From the NCBI RefSeq assembly GCF_015477775.1, contig NZ_JADLQO010000002.1:124001-188000 (forward strand): a stretch of DNA of 64,000 bases, given 5' to 3'. Source of the DNA: Nocardia abscessus. Its GTDB lineage: Bacteria > Actinomycetota > Actinomycetes > Mycobacteriales > Mycobacteriaceae. A program made the position numbers and the translations under genes. Positions 17,057 through 27,309 of the stretch are shown here, one piece after another (the stretch's first letter is position 1; every line of letters starts with the position of its first letter). The notes under the pieces were generated by a model. That model was not told the origin of the DNA. It made no database searches and was given only the letters and a program-made list of their open reading frames with translations.

Positions 17057-17644
17057 GTGCCGGGTAATGCCGCCCTGATCGCGGCGCTGGTCGTGCTCGT
17101 CCCCACTTTCCTCGCGCTCTATGCCGTGATCGGCTCGCCGGCCGGCGCGGCGCTGGTGGCGATCGGCGCGGCCGTGCTCACCGCCCTTGCCGGACAGTGG
17201 GTCTCCGCTCTCACCCTGCGCCGTCGACTGGTGCGACGAGTAGCGGAGACCAACCAGCGGGTGGCGACACTGGCCGCGCGGGTGGGTGACACCGAGACCC
17301 GCGCCTCGCTGCTGCGGGCCTGCGACATCGTTCCGCGCCTGCTCGATCGCACCGAAACCGCCGATCCTGCAAGCCTTCCCATGACAGCGCGCAAGCTGCT
17401 CGACTATCTGGCGAGTGTGGAGTCGGCGCTGCGGAGGTATGTGGAGATCCAGGACCACCGGTCGTCCTACCGCGATGCCGAGGCGCTGCTGTCGCGTAGC
17501 CGCCGCGTACTCGCCGGATTCGAGACCTTCGCCGCGCACGGCGCCGAACAGATCGGCGAGGCGAACCTGGAATCCTTTTTCCGGGATCTGGCACACCTGG
17601 AACTCATGAATCCCCCGCAGCTTCCCCCGAGCGAGGACCGATGA
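17057..17644 (+). CDS. XpaC-like membrane protein
   Basis: A 195-residue protein with two membrane helices at the N-terminus (NAALIAALVVLVPTFLALYA and GAALVAIGAAVLTALAG), then a basic segment RRRLVRR and a long alpha-helical cytoplasmic domain. The pattern IVPRLLDRTETADPASLP, KLLDYLASVESALRRYVEIQ and FFRDLAHLELM matches my memory of the XpaC (5-bromo-4-chloroindolyl phosphate hydrolysis) family, which pairs with TelA. The start is GTG at 17057, 10 bases after the lipoprotein gene, and the stop overlaps the next start (ATGA). XpaC function is poorly known; assignment rests on pattern and context. Confidence 0.65.
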   Translation: MPGNAALIAALVVLVPTFLALYAVIGSPAGAALVAIGAAVLTALAGQWVSALTLRRRLVRRVAETNQRVATLAARVGDTETRASLLRACDIVPRLLDRTETADPASLPMTARKLLDYLASVESALRRYVEIQDHRSSYRDAEALLSRSRRVLAGFETFAAHGAEQIGEANLESFFRDLAHLELMNPPQLPPSEDR

Positions 17645-18774
17645 ACAGATCCCGCCTCCCCGTCGTTCTCGCGATCGTGGTCGCCGTCATCGCCATCGCG
17701 GTGGGCGTCGTGGTGATCCGCGGGGCGAACGACGCCCCCGTCGCGGCTCGACAGCTCACCTGCCTCGGCGGCTCCGAGAAATCCGCGCTCATGGCCGATG
17801 CCGAGGTCCGCGCGATCCTGCGGGACGATTACGGGCTCGAGGTGCGCTTCGACAAACGCGGCTCCTACGACTTGGTGCAGATTCCCACCGACCAGCTGCG
17901 CGATCAGAAGGTCGACTGCTTGTGGCCGTCGTCGGCGAGTGCCCGCAGCGTCTTCGAAGAGTCGCACCGCACCGGCGACTTCCCGGACTACCGCGCCGAG
18001 TCGGTGCTGGAGACACCGGAGGTGATCTACGCCGGTGCGGCCGCCACCGACGCGCTCGTCCGCGCCGGCATCGTGGCGCGGCGGGACAACTCCTACTACA
18101 TCGTCGATTTCAAGCGCCTGCTGCTGGAGTACGTGCTGCCCAAGCAGAAGTGGGAGTCGCTGGGAGCGCAGGAGCTGGCCGGTCCCGTGCGCATCACCAG
18201 CACGGACCCGAAGTCCTCGAACTCCGGATTCACCCTGCTGCAATTGGAGTTGACGGTCATCGCCTCCAATGACGTCTTCCAGCCGCCCACCGTCGCCGAA
18301 GCCAGATCCGGGCTGCCTGCCGTGCGCGACCTCTACGACGCACAGGGTCTGCAGTCCGACAGCTCCGACGGCGGTTTCCGGGAATGGCTCATCCAAGGAG
18401 CGGCCACGCTATACGCCGGATACGAGAGCCAGATCCTGCGCCAACTGGTCGACTACCGTGACAACAGGCCCGCCACCGAGGCGCTGCTGGCGAACGCCCG
18501 GCTGCTGTATCCGGATCCGACCATCTTCAACAGCAATCCGATCCTCACCCTCACCGCCCCCGCACATCGGCTGATCACGGCGCTCCAGGATCCGAAGATC
18601 CAGCAGATCGCCTGGAAGCGCTACGGGTTCCGCTCCGCCACCCAGCTCGGCGCGGCGCACACCGCCGATTTCGCGCCGATTCCACTGGCCACCCAACCGC
18701 GCTCCACGACACCCCCGCGGGCCGATATCACCCAGTTGCTGCTCGCTTGCGTCCGCGACGGCAAGTGCGCCTGA
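17641..18774 (+). CDS. Membrane-anchored solute-binding-like protein
   Basis: A 377-residue protein with one N-terminal helix (LPVVLAIVVAVIAIAVGVVV) lacking a lipobox, so it is probably anchored by this helix with the rest outside. The body resembles the solute-binding part of the first gene in the operon: YGLEVRFDKRGSYDLVQIP, DCLWPSSASARSVF, and a hinge-like ITSTDPKSSNSGFTLLQLEL that parallels TTNPTQSNSGATVLL in the 15425 gene. There is no VWA domain. The start overlaps the XpaC-like stop by 4 bases, so translation is probably coupled. Its ligand is unknown. Confidence 0.8.
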   Translation: MNRSRLPVVLAIVVAVIAIAVGVVVIRGANDAPVAARQLTCLGGSEKSALMADAEVRAILRDDYGLEVRFDKRGSYDLVQIPTDQLRDQKVDCLWPSSASARSVFEESHRTGDFPDYRAESVLETPEVIYAGAAATDALVRAGIVARRDNSYYIVDFKRLLLEYVLPKQKWESLGAQELAGPVRITSTDPKSSNSGFTLLQLELTVIASNDVFQPPTVAEARSGLPAVRDLYDAQGLQSDSSDGGFREWLIQGAATLYAGYESQILRQLVDYRDNRPATEALLANARLLYPDPTIFNSNPILTLTAPAHRLITALQDPKIQQIAWKRYGFRSATQLGAAHTADFAPIPLATQPRSTTPPRADITQLLLACVRDGKCA

Positions 18775-18792
18775 GCAGAAGCGCGGGCACCC

Positions 18793-19659
18793 CTACTTCC
18801 GGAACCGGGTCTGCAGTTCCGTGAGCGTGGCTTGCAGATCGTCCGGGGTGTTGGTCTTGAAGATGCCCTGGTAACCGGTTTCCGCGCGGACCGCGGCTTC
18901 GACCTCCGGGTCGTGGTAGAGCTGCGCGAGTTTCAGCAGGGTCGGGTTGTCCTTGTCGGCGGCGCGGGCGGCGAAGACGTTGATGTACTGCTTCAACTCC
19001 GGACGCTCGGGGTCGTCGGTGTAGATGACCTCGTTGGACGTCAGTCCGGCCGGCCGGGCGAAGGTGTCGTCGACGAAGGCGGCGTCGACGCTGCCGAGCG
19101 ATTGGGCGGTGAGCGTCGGGTCGATGGGCGTGAGCTGCACCCGGGAGGCGTCGCGATCCACGTCCTCGATCTTGGAATCCCAGCTGGCCCCGCCCTTCAG
19201 CACGATGAGCCCGGCAGCGGCGAGGCCGAGCAGGGGGCGCACCTGGTTGGCCGGGTTGTTGCTCAACGTGATCTGGCCGCCCTTCGGGATGTCGGCCACC
19301 GACTTGTGCTTGCGCGAGTACAGCGTCAGCGGGAATATCTCGGTCGCGCCGATGGGCACCAGGGTGTCGTTGTTGCGGACGTTGTAGTTGGCCAGGTACC
19401 GCACGTGCTGGAACTTGTTGAGATCGATGCGGCCCTGCGCCAGGGCGGGATTGGGCTGATTGTAATCGGTGAAATTGGTGAACTCGACCGTGATGCCCTG
19501 CTCGGCCGCCTTCTTGCGGTAGACCTCCCAGTGCGGCAGTGACAGATCGTTCACCCCGATGCGGACCGCGTCGGACCGGTCCCCGCCACCGCAGCCGACC
19601 ACGGCGACGGCCAGCGCGGACACGATCGGGATCAGCAACAGCCGGAGACTCGAGCGCAT
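18793..19659 (-). CDS. MetQ/NlpA family substrate-binding lipoprotein (first copy)
   Basis: A 288-residue lipoprotein with lipobox VVGC (Cys23). Family segments: VEFTNFTDYNQPNPALAQGR, DLNKFQHVRYLANYN, SRKHKSVADIPKGG and LSNNPANQVRPLLGLAAAG. MetQ/NlpA proteins bind methionine or related compounds for the MetNI importer. The ATG at 19659 gives a standard signal peptide; a TTG at 19668 is an alternative. It is divergent from a second metQ at 19791 that heads the metN-metI operon, so it probably serves the same permease. Its sequence is clearly diverged from the second copy, so ligand specificity may differ. Confidence 0.9.
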   Translation of the reverse strand: MRSSLRLLLIPIVSALAVAVVGCGGGDRSDAVRIGVNDLSLPHWEVYRKKAAEQGITVEFTNFTDYNQPNPALAQGRIDLNKFQHVRYLANYNVRNNDTLVPIGATEIFPLTLYSRKHKSVADIPKGGQITLSNNPANQVRPLLGLAAAGLIVLKGGASWDSKIEDVDRDASRVQLTPIDPTLTAQSLGSVDAAFVDDTFARPAGLTSNEVIYTDDPERPELKQYINVFAARAADKDNPTLLKLAQLYHDPEVEAAVRAETGYQGIFKTNTPDDLQATLTELQTRFRK

Positions 19660-19790
19660 TATCAGCAAACTAGACGCTCGTACAGTTCGTGCGGAGGGTT
19701 TCGCTCACCACAATCGAAACCGTTGTCGCCGGTTCGCCCGCATCGCTTGGATTACCGGGTTGATATCGCGACGAGCAATCGGGAGCACGA

Positions 19791-20663
19791 GTGAGATTCC
19801 ATCGGGTACTGGCGATCCCGGTCCTGGTAGCGACCGCGGCTATGACCCTCACCGGCTGCGGCGGCGACGAGGCATCCTCGGACAACGTAGTGCGCATCGG
19901 CACCACCGACAAGGACCACTCCTGGGACGTCTTCGAGCAGCGCGCCAAAGACAAGGGCATCACGCTGCGCATCACCAATTTCTCCGACTACAAGCAACCC
20001 AATCTCGCGCTGTCGCAAAAGCAGATCGACATCAACCTGTTCCAGCATCTGCAATTCCTCGGCGCCTACAACGTCGCGAACAACGACACGCTGACGCCGA
20101 TCGGCTCGACCTACATCGTGCCGCTCGGGCTGTATTCGAAGAGGCACAAGTCGCTGGCCGACATCCCGCAGGGAGCGGAGATCGCGATCCCGAACGATCC
20201 GACCAATCAGGCGCGGGCACTGTTCGTGTTGCAGGCCGCCGGCCTGCTGAAGCTCTCGTCGGACACCAAGGCACCCTCCCCCGCCGACATCGACAAGGGC
20301 GCCTCCAAGGTGCGGGTCACCCCCGTCGACGCCGCGCAGACCGCGCTGTCGCTGGCCTCGGTCGACGGCTCGATCGTCAACAACACCTTCCTCGAGCGCT
20401 CCGGCATCGACCCGCATTCGGCGCTGTACAAGGACGATCCGAACAACCCCGCCGCGGAGCCGTACATCAACGCGCTGGTCACCCGGGCCGAGGACAAGAA
20501 CAACCCGGTCTATCTGCAACTGGCCGAACTCTGGCACGACCCGGAAGTGCAGAAGGCGCACGACGAGGTGACCAAGGGCACCTCCGTCGAGGTGCGGCGC
20601 AGCGGCCAGGAACTCGAACAGATCCTGCAGCGGGTGCAGCAGACCATCCGCGACGGCAAGTGA
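19791..20663 (+). CDS. metQ: MetQ/NlpA family substrate-binding lipoprotein (operon copy)
   Basis: A 290-residue lipoprotein with lipobox LTGC (Cys23). It has the family segments ITNFSDYKQPNLALSQKQ, DINLFQHLQFLGAYN, YSKRHKSLADIPQGAEI and IPNDPTNQARALFVLQAAG. It delivers methionine or a related ligand to MetNI. The start is GTG at 19791, with GGGAG 6 bases upstream. Its stop overlaps the metN start (GTGA), so the three genes form one operon. The 131-base divergent region with the first metQ shows no riboswitch fold that I can recognise. Confidence 0.92.
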   Translation: MRFHRVLAIPVLVATAAMTLTGCGGDEASSDNVVRIGTTDKDHSWDVFEQRAKDKGITLRITNFSDYKQPNLALSQKQIDINLFQHLQFLGAYNVANNDTLTPIGSTYIVPLGLYSKRHKSLADIPQGAEIAIPNDPTNQARALFVLQAAGLLKLSSDTKAPSPADIDKGASKVRVTPVDAAQTALSLASVDGSIVNNTFLERSGIDPHSALYKDDPNNPAAEPYINALVTRAEDKNNPVYLQLAELWHDPEVQKAHDEVTKGTSVEVRRSGQELEQILQRVQQTIRDGK

Positions 20664-21688
20664 GCGACCGGACCGTACCCGCCGTCGAGTTCCGTTCGGT
20701 CACCAAGGTTTTCGGCAAGGGCGCGCAGCGCAATGTCGCACTGGACGGGATCGACCTGCGCATCGAGCAGGGTGAGATCTTCGGCGTGATCGGCTATTCC
20801 GGCGCGGGCAAGAGCACCCTGGTGCGGTTGATCAACGCGCTGGAGAAGCCGACCGCGGGCACCATCGAGATCTCCGGCACGCCCATCACCGGCGTGCCGG
20901 AGCGGCAGGTTCGGCGGCTGCGCCGCGACATCGGCATGGTGTTCCAGCAGTTCAATCTGTTCCGCTCCCGCACGGCCGCGGGCAACGTCGAGTACCCGCT
21001 GAAGGTGGCGGGCTGGAAGCGCGCCGACCGCAAGGCGCGGGTGGCCGAACTGCTGGACTTCGTCGGATTGTCGGACAAGGCGCGCAGCTACCCGGACCAG
21101 CTGTCCGGCGGCCAGAAACAGCGGGTGGGCATCGCCAGAGCGCTGGCCACCTCACCGTCGCTGCTGCTGGCCGACGAGTCGACCTCGGCATTGGACCCGG
21201 AGACCACCGGTGAGGTGCTGCGCCTGCTGCGCAAGATCAATCGTGAACTCGGGGTCACCATCGTCGTCATCACCCACGAGATGGACGTCATCCGCGCGGT
21301 CGCCGACCGAGTGGCGGTGCTCGCCGAGGGACGCGTCGTGGAACTCGCCGACACCTTCGAGGTGTTCGCCACGCCGCAGGCGGCGCCCACCCGCTCGTTC
21401 GTCGAGACCGTCCTGCACAATCGCCCGTCCGCGGACGAGCTGCGTCGCCTCGCCGACCGCCACGGCGGCCGGCTGGTCACCGTCGAGGTGGACGACGAGC
21501 GCGGTATCGGCGCGGCACTGGCCGCGGCGGCGCACGCCGAGGTCCGGTTCGAGGTGGTCTACGGCGGGGTGAGCAGCCTGCAGGAGAAGACCTTCGGCAG
21601 TCTCACGCTCGCGCTGCACGGCCTCGACGAGGCGGTCGACAAGGTGGTCGCCGAACTCGAGCGCCGGCCGGCCGGAAAGGAGCTGTGA
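20660..21688 (+). CDS. metN: Methionine ABC transporter ATP-binding protein
   Basis: A 342-residue ABC ATPase energising the methionine importer. Walker A is GYSGAGKSTLVRLIN, the Q-loop VFQQFNLF, the signature LSGGQKQRVGIARAL, and Walker B LLLADESTSALDP, followed by the switch His in VVITHEMDVI. The C-terminal ~80 residues form a NIL (ACT-like) domain, which in MetN binds methionine and shuts down transport. The GTG at 20660 overlaps the metQ stop, and the stop touches the metI start. Confidence 0.95.
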   Translation: MSDRTVPAVEFRSVTKVFGKGAQRNVALDGIDLRIEQGEIFGVIGYSGAGKSTLVRLINALEKPTAGTIEISGTPITGVPERQVRRLRRDIGMVFQQFNLFRSRTAAGNVEYPLKVAGWKRADRKARVAELLDFVGLSDKARSYPDQLSGGQKQRVGIARALATSPSLLLADESTSALDPETTGEVLRLLRKINRELGVTIVVITHEMDVIRAVADRVAVLAEGRVVELADTFEVFATPQAAPTRSFVETVLHNRPSADELRRLADRHGGRLVTVEVDDERGIGAALAAAAHAEVRFEVVYGGVSSLQEKTFGSLTLALHGLDEAVDKVVAELERRPAGKEL

Positions 21689-22350
21689 TGCATACCGACT
21701 GGGACAAGCTCCGCCCGGTGCTGAGCGAGGCCATCGGCACCACCTTCTACCTGGTGGGGATCACCTTCGTGGTCGGCGGCCTGATCGGGCTGCTGCTCGG
21801 GACCGCGCTCTACACCACCCGCAAAGGCGGGCTGCTGGCGAACGCGCCGATCAATCTGCTGCTCAACGTGGTCGTCAACGTGGTGCGCCCGATACCGTTC
21901 ATCATCCTGCTCGCCGCGCTCGGCCCGGTGACGCTGGAGGTGGTCGGCACCACGATCGGCACCGAGGCCGCGGCGTTCGTGATGATCGTCGCGGCGTCGT
22001 TCGGCATCGCGCGCATCGTCGAACAGAACCTGGTGACCGTCGATCCCGGCGTGATCGAGGCGGCGCGCGCGGTGGGCGCGGGACCGCTGCGCATCATCCT
22101 CACGCTGCTGATCCCCGAGGCGCTCGGTCCGCTGATCCTGGGATACACGTTCGTGGTGATCGCGATCGTCGACATGTCCGCGATGGCGGGCACCGTCGGC
22201 GGCGGTGGTCTCGGCGACTTCGCCCTGGTCTACGGCTACCAGCGCTTCGACTGGCAGGTCACGCTCGTCGCGACGCTGATCATCATCGCGGGCGTGCAGG
22301 GCATCCAGTTCTTCGGCAACTGGCTGGCCCGGAAGGTGCTGCGCCGCTGA
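21688..22350 (+). CDS. metI: Methionine ABC transporter permease
   Basis: A 220-residue permease with five or six membrane helices. The cytoplasmic EAA loop that contacts MetN is EAARAVGAGPLRIILTLLIP. The C-terminal part has the MetI-type segment GTVGGGGLGDFALVYGYQRF. The ATG at 21688 is preferred over a GTG at 21685 because AAAGGAG lies 5 bases before it; it shares one base with the metN stop. It is the last gene of the operon and ends one base before the convergent gene. Confidence 0.94.
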   Translation: MHTDWDKLRPVLSEAIGTTFYLVGITFVVGGLIGLLLGTALYTTRKGGLLANAPINLLLNVVVNVVRPIPFIILLAALGPVTLEVVGTTIGTEAAAFVMIVAASFGIARIVEQNLVTVDPGVIEAARAVGAGPLRIILTLLIPEALGPLILGYTFVVIAIVDMSAMAGTVGGGGLGDFALVYGYQRFDWQVTLVATLIIIAGVQGIQFFGNWLARKVLRR

Positions 22351-22351
22351 G

Positions 22352-22783
22352 CTATCCGGCGGTCGAGGTGCAAGCCGTCAATCGCACGGCGGCGGGCCGG
22401 GGAATCGCGCTGCCGAGACTCGGGAACGGTGGAGCGCTGGGACCGAGCACTTCGATGGCCCGGCGTTCGGCTTCGGCACGGGTGGGACCCCACGCCCATC
22501 CGTGCTTGCCGTCGGCGCCGCGGACGACCGATCCGCACGCGTTCCAGAACTGCACGACCGTCCGGCAGTCGGTGACACCACATTGGGCACGAGCCGCGGT
22601 GTCGGCGGCAGCCGCGCTCGCGTAGTCCACGGCCGAAGCGACGGCGCCGGTGCTGGACGAAAGCGCCAGCGCGCCATAGGTGGTCCCGGCGGCACGCGCT
22701 TCCCCCGCGGGACCGCCGACCACGGCGCAGGTGGCGGCGGACACCGCCACGAGCCCGAGGGCGGCCTTGTGCGGCACCGACAT
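22352..22783 (-). CDS. DUF4189-like small secreted protein
   Basis: A 143-residue protein with a signal peptide (residues 1-~31, ending AGEARAAG). The mature part matches the DUF4189 pattern: YGALALSSSTGAVASAVDYA, then an ARAQCGVTDCRTVVQFWNAC segment with Cys pairs likely to form disulfides, then HGWAWGPTRAEAERRAIEVL. DUF4189 proteins are common in nocardiae and mycobacteria; their function is unknown. GGAGG precedes the ATG. It is convergent with metI. Confidence 0.82.
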   Translation of the reverse strand: MSVPHKAALGLVAVSAATCAVVGGPAGEARAAGTTYGALALSSSTGAVASAVDYASAAAADTAARAQCGVTDCRTVVQFWNACGSVVRGADGKHGWAWGPTRAEAERRAIEVLGPSAPPFPSLGSAIPRPAAVRLTACTSTAG

Positions 22784-23111
22784 GCGATCCTCCCCGACTG
22801 GCGAACGACTCCGGGCTCAGATCATTGCCCGGTTCGCGCGCTTTGTCGAAAGACCGGACTTCCCAGCCTCGGCGGGTGCGCGACCTCGACCCGACGCGTC
22901 GGGCGGGGTCCGAGCGTGCGTCGCCGCCGACCGCGGATGATCGCGGGTGAGGGCCGTGCGCCGTGGTTCCGGTGCAGGGCGGACGGTACGCACCGGGGAC
23001 GCATCGCCGACGATCGTTCACGGCCGCACTGCACTGGGATACCGGGGATACGACTCGGCCGCCGGGGCACCCGTTCGGGAGCTGTCCGGCGGCCGCTACC
23101 AGCCTGGCGAA
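22784..23111. other. Intergenic region, no gene seen
   Basis: About 330 bases between the sufT stop and the DUF4189-like start, both on the minus strand. I see no supported gene. It should hold the end of the suf transcript and the promoter of the secreted protein; no hairpin followed by a T-run is evident. Confidence 0.4.
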
Positions 23112-23531
23112 TTACACCGTGAACCCGAGCGCGCGCAGCTGCTCGCGGCCGTCCTCGGTGATCTTGTCCGGACCCCACGGCGGAATCCAGACCCAGTTGA
23201 TCTTCAGGTCTTCTACGAGTCCGCTGCGCACCAGCGCGTTGCGGGACTGGTCCTCGATGACGTCGGTCAGCGGGCAGGCCGCCGAGGTGAGCGTCATGTC
23301 GAGAACCGCGATGTTGTCCTCCTCGACGCGCAGCCCGTAGACCAGGCCGAGGTCGACGACGTTGATGCCCAGTTCCGGGTCGACGACGTCCCGCATCGCC
23401 TCTTCGATGTCCTCGAGCTGCTTGATGTCCTCCGCAGACAGCTCAGGCAGCTCAGACAATTCAGGCAGCTCAGACAGCTCGGCGCCGGCCGCGGCCTGCT
23501 CGGTCGTGTCGGTGGCCGGTGTGTCACTCAT
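23112..23531 (-). CDS. sufT: SufT/MIP18-family Fe-S assembly factor
   Basis: A 139-residue protein with a DUF59/MIP18 domain from residue ~45: EEAMRDVVDPELGINVVDLG, LDMTLTSAACPLTDVIEDQS with the conserved Cys, and NWVWIPPWGPDKITEDGREQ at the end. SufT proteins help deliver or assemble Fe-S clusters. The N-terminal ~40 residues are an acidic extension with the tandem repeat ELPELS, which the family does not need. The start overlaps the sufU stop (ATGA). It is the last gene of the suf operon. Confidence 0.93.
   Translation of the reverse strand: MSDTPATDTTEQAAAGAELSELPELSELPELSAEDIKQLEDIEEAMRDVVDPELGINVVDLGLVYGLRVEEDNIAVLDMTLTSAACPLTDVIEDQSRNALVRSGLVEDLKINWVWIPPWGPDKITEDGREQLRALGFTV
23437..23482. 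repeat. 18-base tandem repeat within sufT
   Basis: Two full 18-base units (23437-23454 and 23455-23472, differing at two positions) and a partial third (from 23473) encode the ELPELS repeats in the acidic N-terminus of SufT. In-frame tandem repeats like this can change copy number between strains. Confidence 0.75.
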
Positions 23532-24025
23532 GACGCTTCCCCGTTTCCCTTCGGACGGTTCGGTTCTTCCGCGGCGCTCGCGGGCTGCTCGGGGCCGATC
23601 CTGAGGACGGCGTCCTTGAACGCCATCCACCCGAGCAGCGCGCACTTCACCCGCGCGGGGTACTTCGAGACCCCCGCGAGGGCGATGCCGTCGCCGATCA
23701 CGTCCTCGTCGCCCTCGATGGTGCCACGGCTGGAGATCATCTCACTGTAGGAGTCGACCACCTTCAGCGCCTGCTGCACCGGCAGCCCGATGACCTGGTC
23801 GGTGAGGATCGAGGTGGCGGCCTGGCTGATCGAGCAGCCCTGGCCGTCGTAGGAGACGTCGGCGACGTCGCCGTTGGCGTCGAGCCGCACGCGCAAGGTG
23901 ACCTCGTCGCCGCAGGTCGGGTTCACGTGGTGCACCTCGGCCCCGAACGGCTCGCGCAGCCCCCGGCGATGCGGGTGCTTGTAGTGGTCCAGGATCACTT
24001 CCTGGTACATCTGCTCCATGCGCAT
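23528..24025 (-). CDS. sufU: SufU zinc-dependent sulfurtransferase
   Basis: A 165-residue protein that accepts sulfur from SufS and passes it to SufBCD. The three conserved Cys are Cys38 (NPTCGDEV), Cys64 (GQGCSISQAATS) and Cys128 (RVKCALLGW), with Asp40; this set binds zinc in SufU. The N-terminus MYQEVILDHYKHPHR is typical. The ATG at 24025 leaves a 3-base gap after sufS; a second ATG at 24019 is possible. The C-terminal ~25 residues are a variable, charged tail. Confidence 0.95.
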   Translation of the reverse strand: MRMEQMYQEVILDHYKHPHRRGLREPFGAEVHHVNPTCGDEVTLRVRLDANGDVADVSYDGQGCSISQAATSILTDQVIGLPVQQALKVVDSYSEMISSRGTIEGDEDVIGDGIALAGVSKYPARVKCALLGWMAFKDAVLRIGPEQPASAAEEPNRPKGNGEAS

Positions 24026-24028
24026 GAC

Positions 24029-26060
<2,032 letters not shown>

Positions 26061-26097
26061 CGAATTCGAATTCCTTTGTCAGGTATGGGGTCGTTGA

Positions 26098-27309
26098 TCA
26101 GGCGCCGATGGCGGCGAGCTCGGCCTCGATGGCCGCCTCCAGCCGCTCCCGGACCTCGGGCACCACGATCTTCTGGATGATCTCGTGGAAGAACCCGCGC
26201 ACCACCAGGCGGCGGGCGGCGTCCTCCGGGATGCCGCGAGCGCGCAGGTAGAACAGCTGCTCGTCGTCGAACCGCCCGGTCGCGGACGCGTGTCCCGCGC
26301 CGACGATCTCGCCGGTCTCGATCTCCAGGTTGGGCACCGAGTCGGCGCGGGCGCCGTCGGTGAGCACCAGGTTGCGGTTCACCTCGAAGGTGTCGGTGCC
26401 CTCGGCGGCGGCGCGGATCAGCACGTCGCCGACCCATACGGTGCGGGCGTCGCCCTTCGGCGAGTGCGGATCGCCCTGCAGCGCACCCTTGTACAGCACG
26501 TTCGACTTGCAGTTCGGCACGGCGTGATCGACGAGCAGGCGCTGCTCGAAATGCTGGCCCGCGTCGGCGAAGTAGAGACCGAGCAGTTCGGCGTCACCAC
26601 CGGGGCCGTCGTAGCGGACCGTGGCCGTGAGACGCACCAGGTCACCGCCGAGGGTGACCGCGATGTGCCGCAGCGTGGCATCCCGGCCCAGCTTGCCGTG
26701 ATGCGCGGTGGTGTTCACCGCGTCGTCGGCCCAGTCCTGGACCGCGACGACGGTCAGCTTCGCACTGTCACCGAGCACGAATTCCACGTTCTCGGCGTAG
26801 GTTCCGCTGCCGCGCTGGTCGATCACCACGGTCGCGACCGCGAAGGTGTCCAGCCTGATCTGCAGGTGGCCGTAGGCGGTCTTGCCTTCGCCGGGGCCGG
26901 TGACCGTGATGACGATCGGTTCGTCGACCTCGGTCTCCGCGCCGACCGTCACGATGGTGGCCGACTCGAAGCCGGAATAGGCCTGGGCGGCCACTCGATC
27001 CGACGGCACCCCGGCCTCGCCGAGGCGGGCGTCGGTACGCGTCACGGTCTCGACCTGCACACCGGCGGCCGGGACGACCTCGACCGTGGCCTGACCGTCC
27101 CGGACCGCGGTGCCGTCGTGCAACCCGCGCAGGCGGCGCAGCGGGGTGAACCGCCACACCTCGTCGTGTGAGGAAGGCACCTCGAAGGCGTTCACGTCAT
27201 AGGAGGTGAAGACCTCGCCCTTGTTGGTCGCGGCCCCTGCGCCCGGGTTCTGAATCGGCTTGGCCGTGGGGTTCTCGCCCTCGACCGCTCCAATCACACC
27301 AGTCGCCAT
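26098..27309 (-). CDS. sufD: SufD Fe-S assembly scaffold protein
   Basis: A 403-residue SufB/SufD-family protein. The core is a right-handed beta-helix (residues ~130-350), ending with the SufBD signature GHASATGRFDDEQLFYLRAR and a C-terminal helical domain (RLVVRGFFHEIIQKIVVPEV). It pairs with SufB to form the SufBC2D scaffold. The ATG at 27309 overlaps the sufB stop by one base (TGATG). Confidence 0.95.
   Translation of the reverse strand: MATGVIGAVEGENPTAKPIQNPGAGAATNKGEVFTSYDVNAFEVPSSHDEVWRFTPLRRLRGLHDGTAVRDGQATVEVVPAAGVQVETVTRTDARLGEAGVPSDRVAAQAYSGFESATIVTVGAETEVDEPIVITVTGPGEGKTAYGHLQIRLDTFAVATVVIDQRGSGTYAENVEFVLGDSAKLTVVAVQDWADDAVNTTAHHGKLGRDATLRHIAVTLGGDLVRLTATVRYDGPGGDAELLGLYFADAGQHFEQRLLVDHAVPNCKSNVLYKGALQGDPHSPKGDARTVWVGDVLIRAAAEGTDTFEVNRNLVLTDGARADSVPNLEIETGEIVGAGHASATGRFDDEQLFYLRARGIPEDAARRLVVRGFFHEIIQKIVVPEVRERLEAAIEAELAAIGA

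Noticed and set aside
19660..19790. SAM riboswitch between the two metQ genes
   Set aside because: The region is 131 bases with start sites at both ends and shows no recognisable SAM aptamer core.
22784..23111. Plus-strand frames near 22800-23100
   Set aside because: They lack ribosome sites and recognisable products and overlap both flanking genes in shadow frames.
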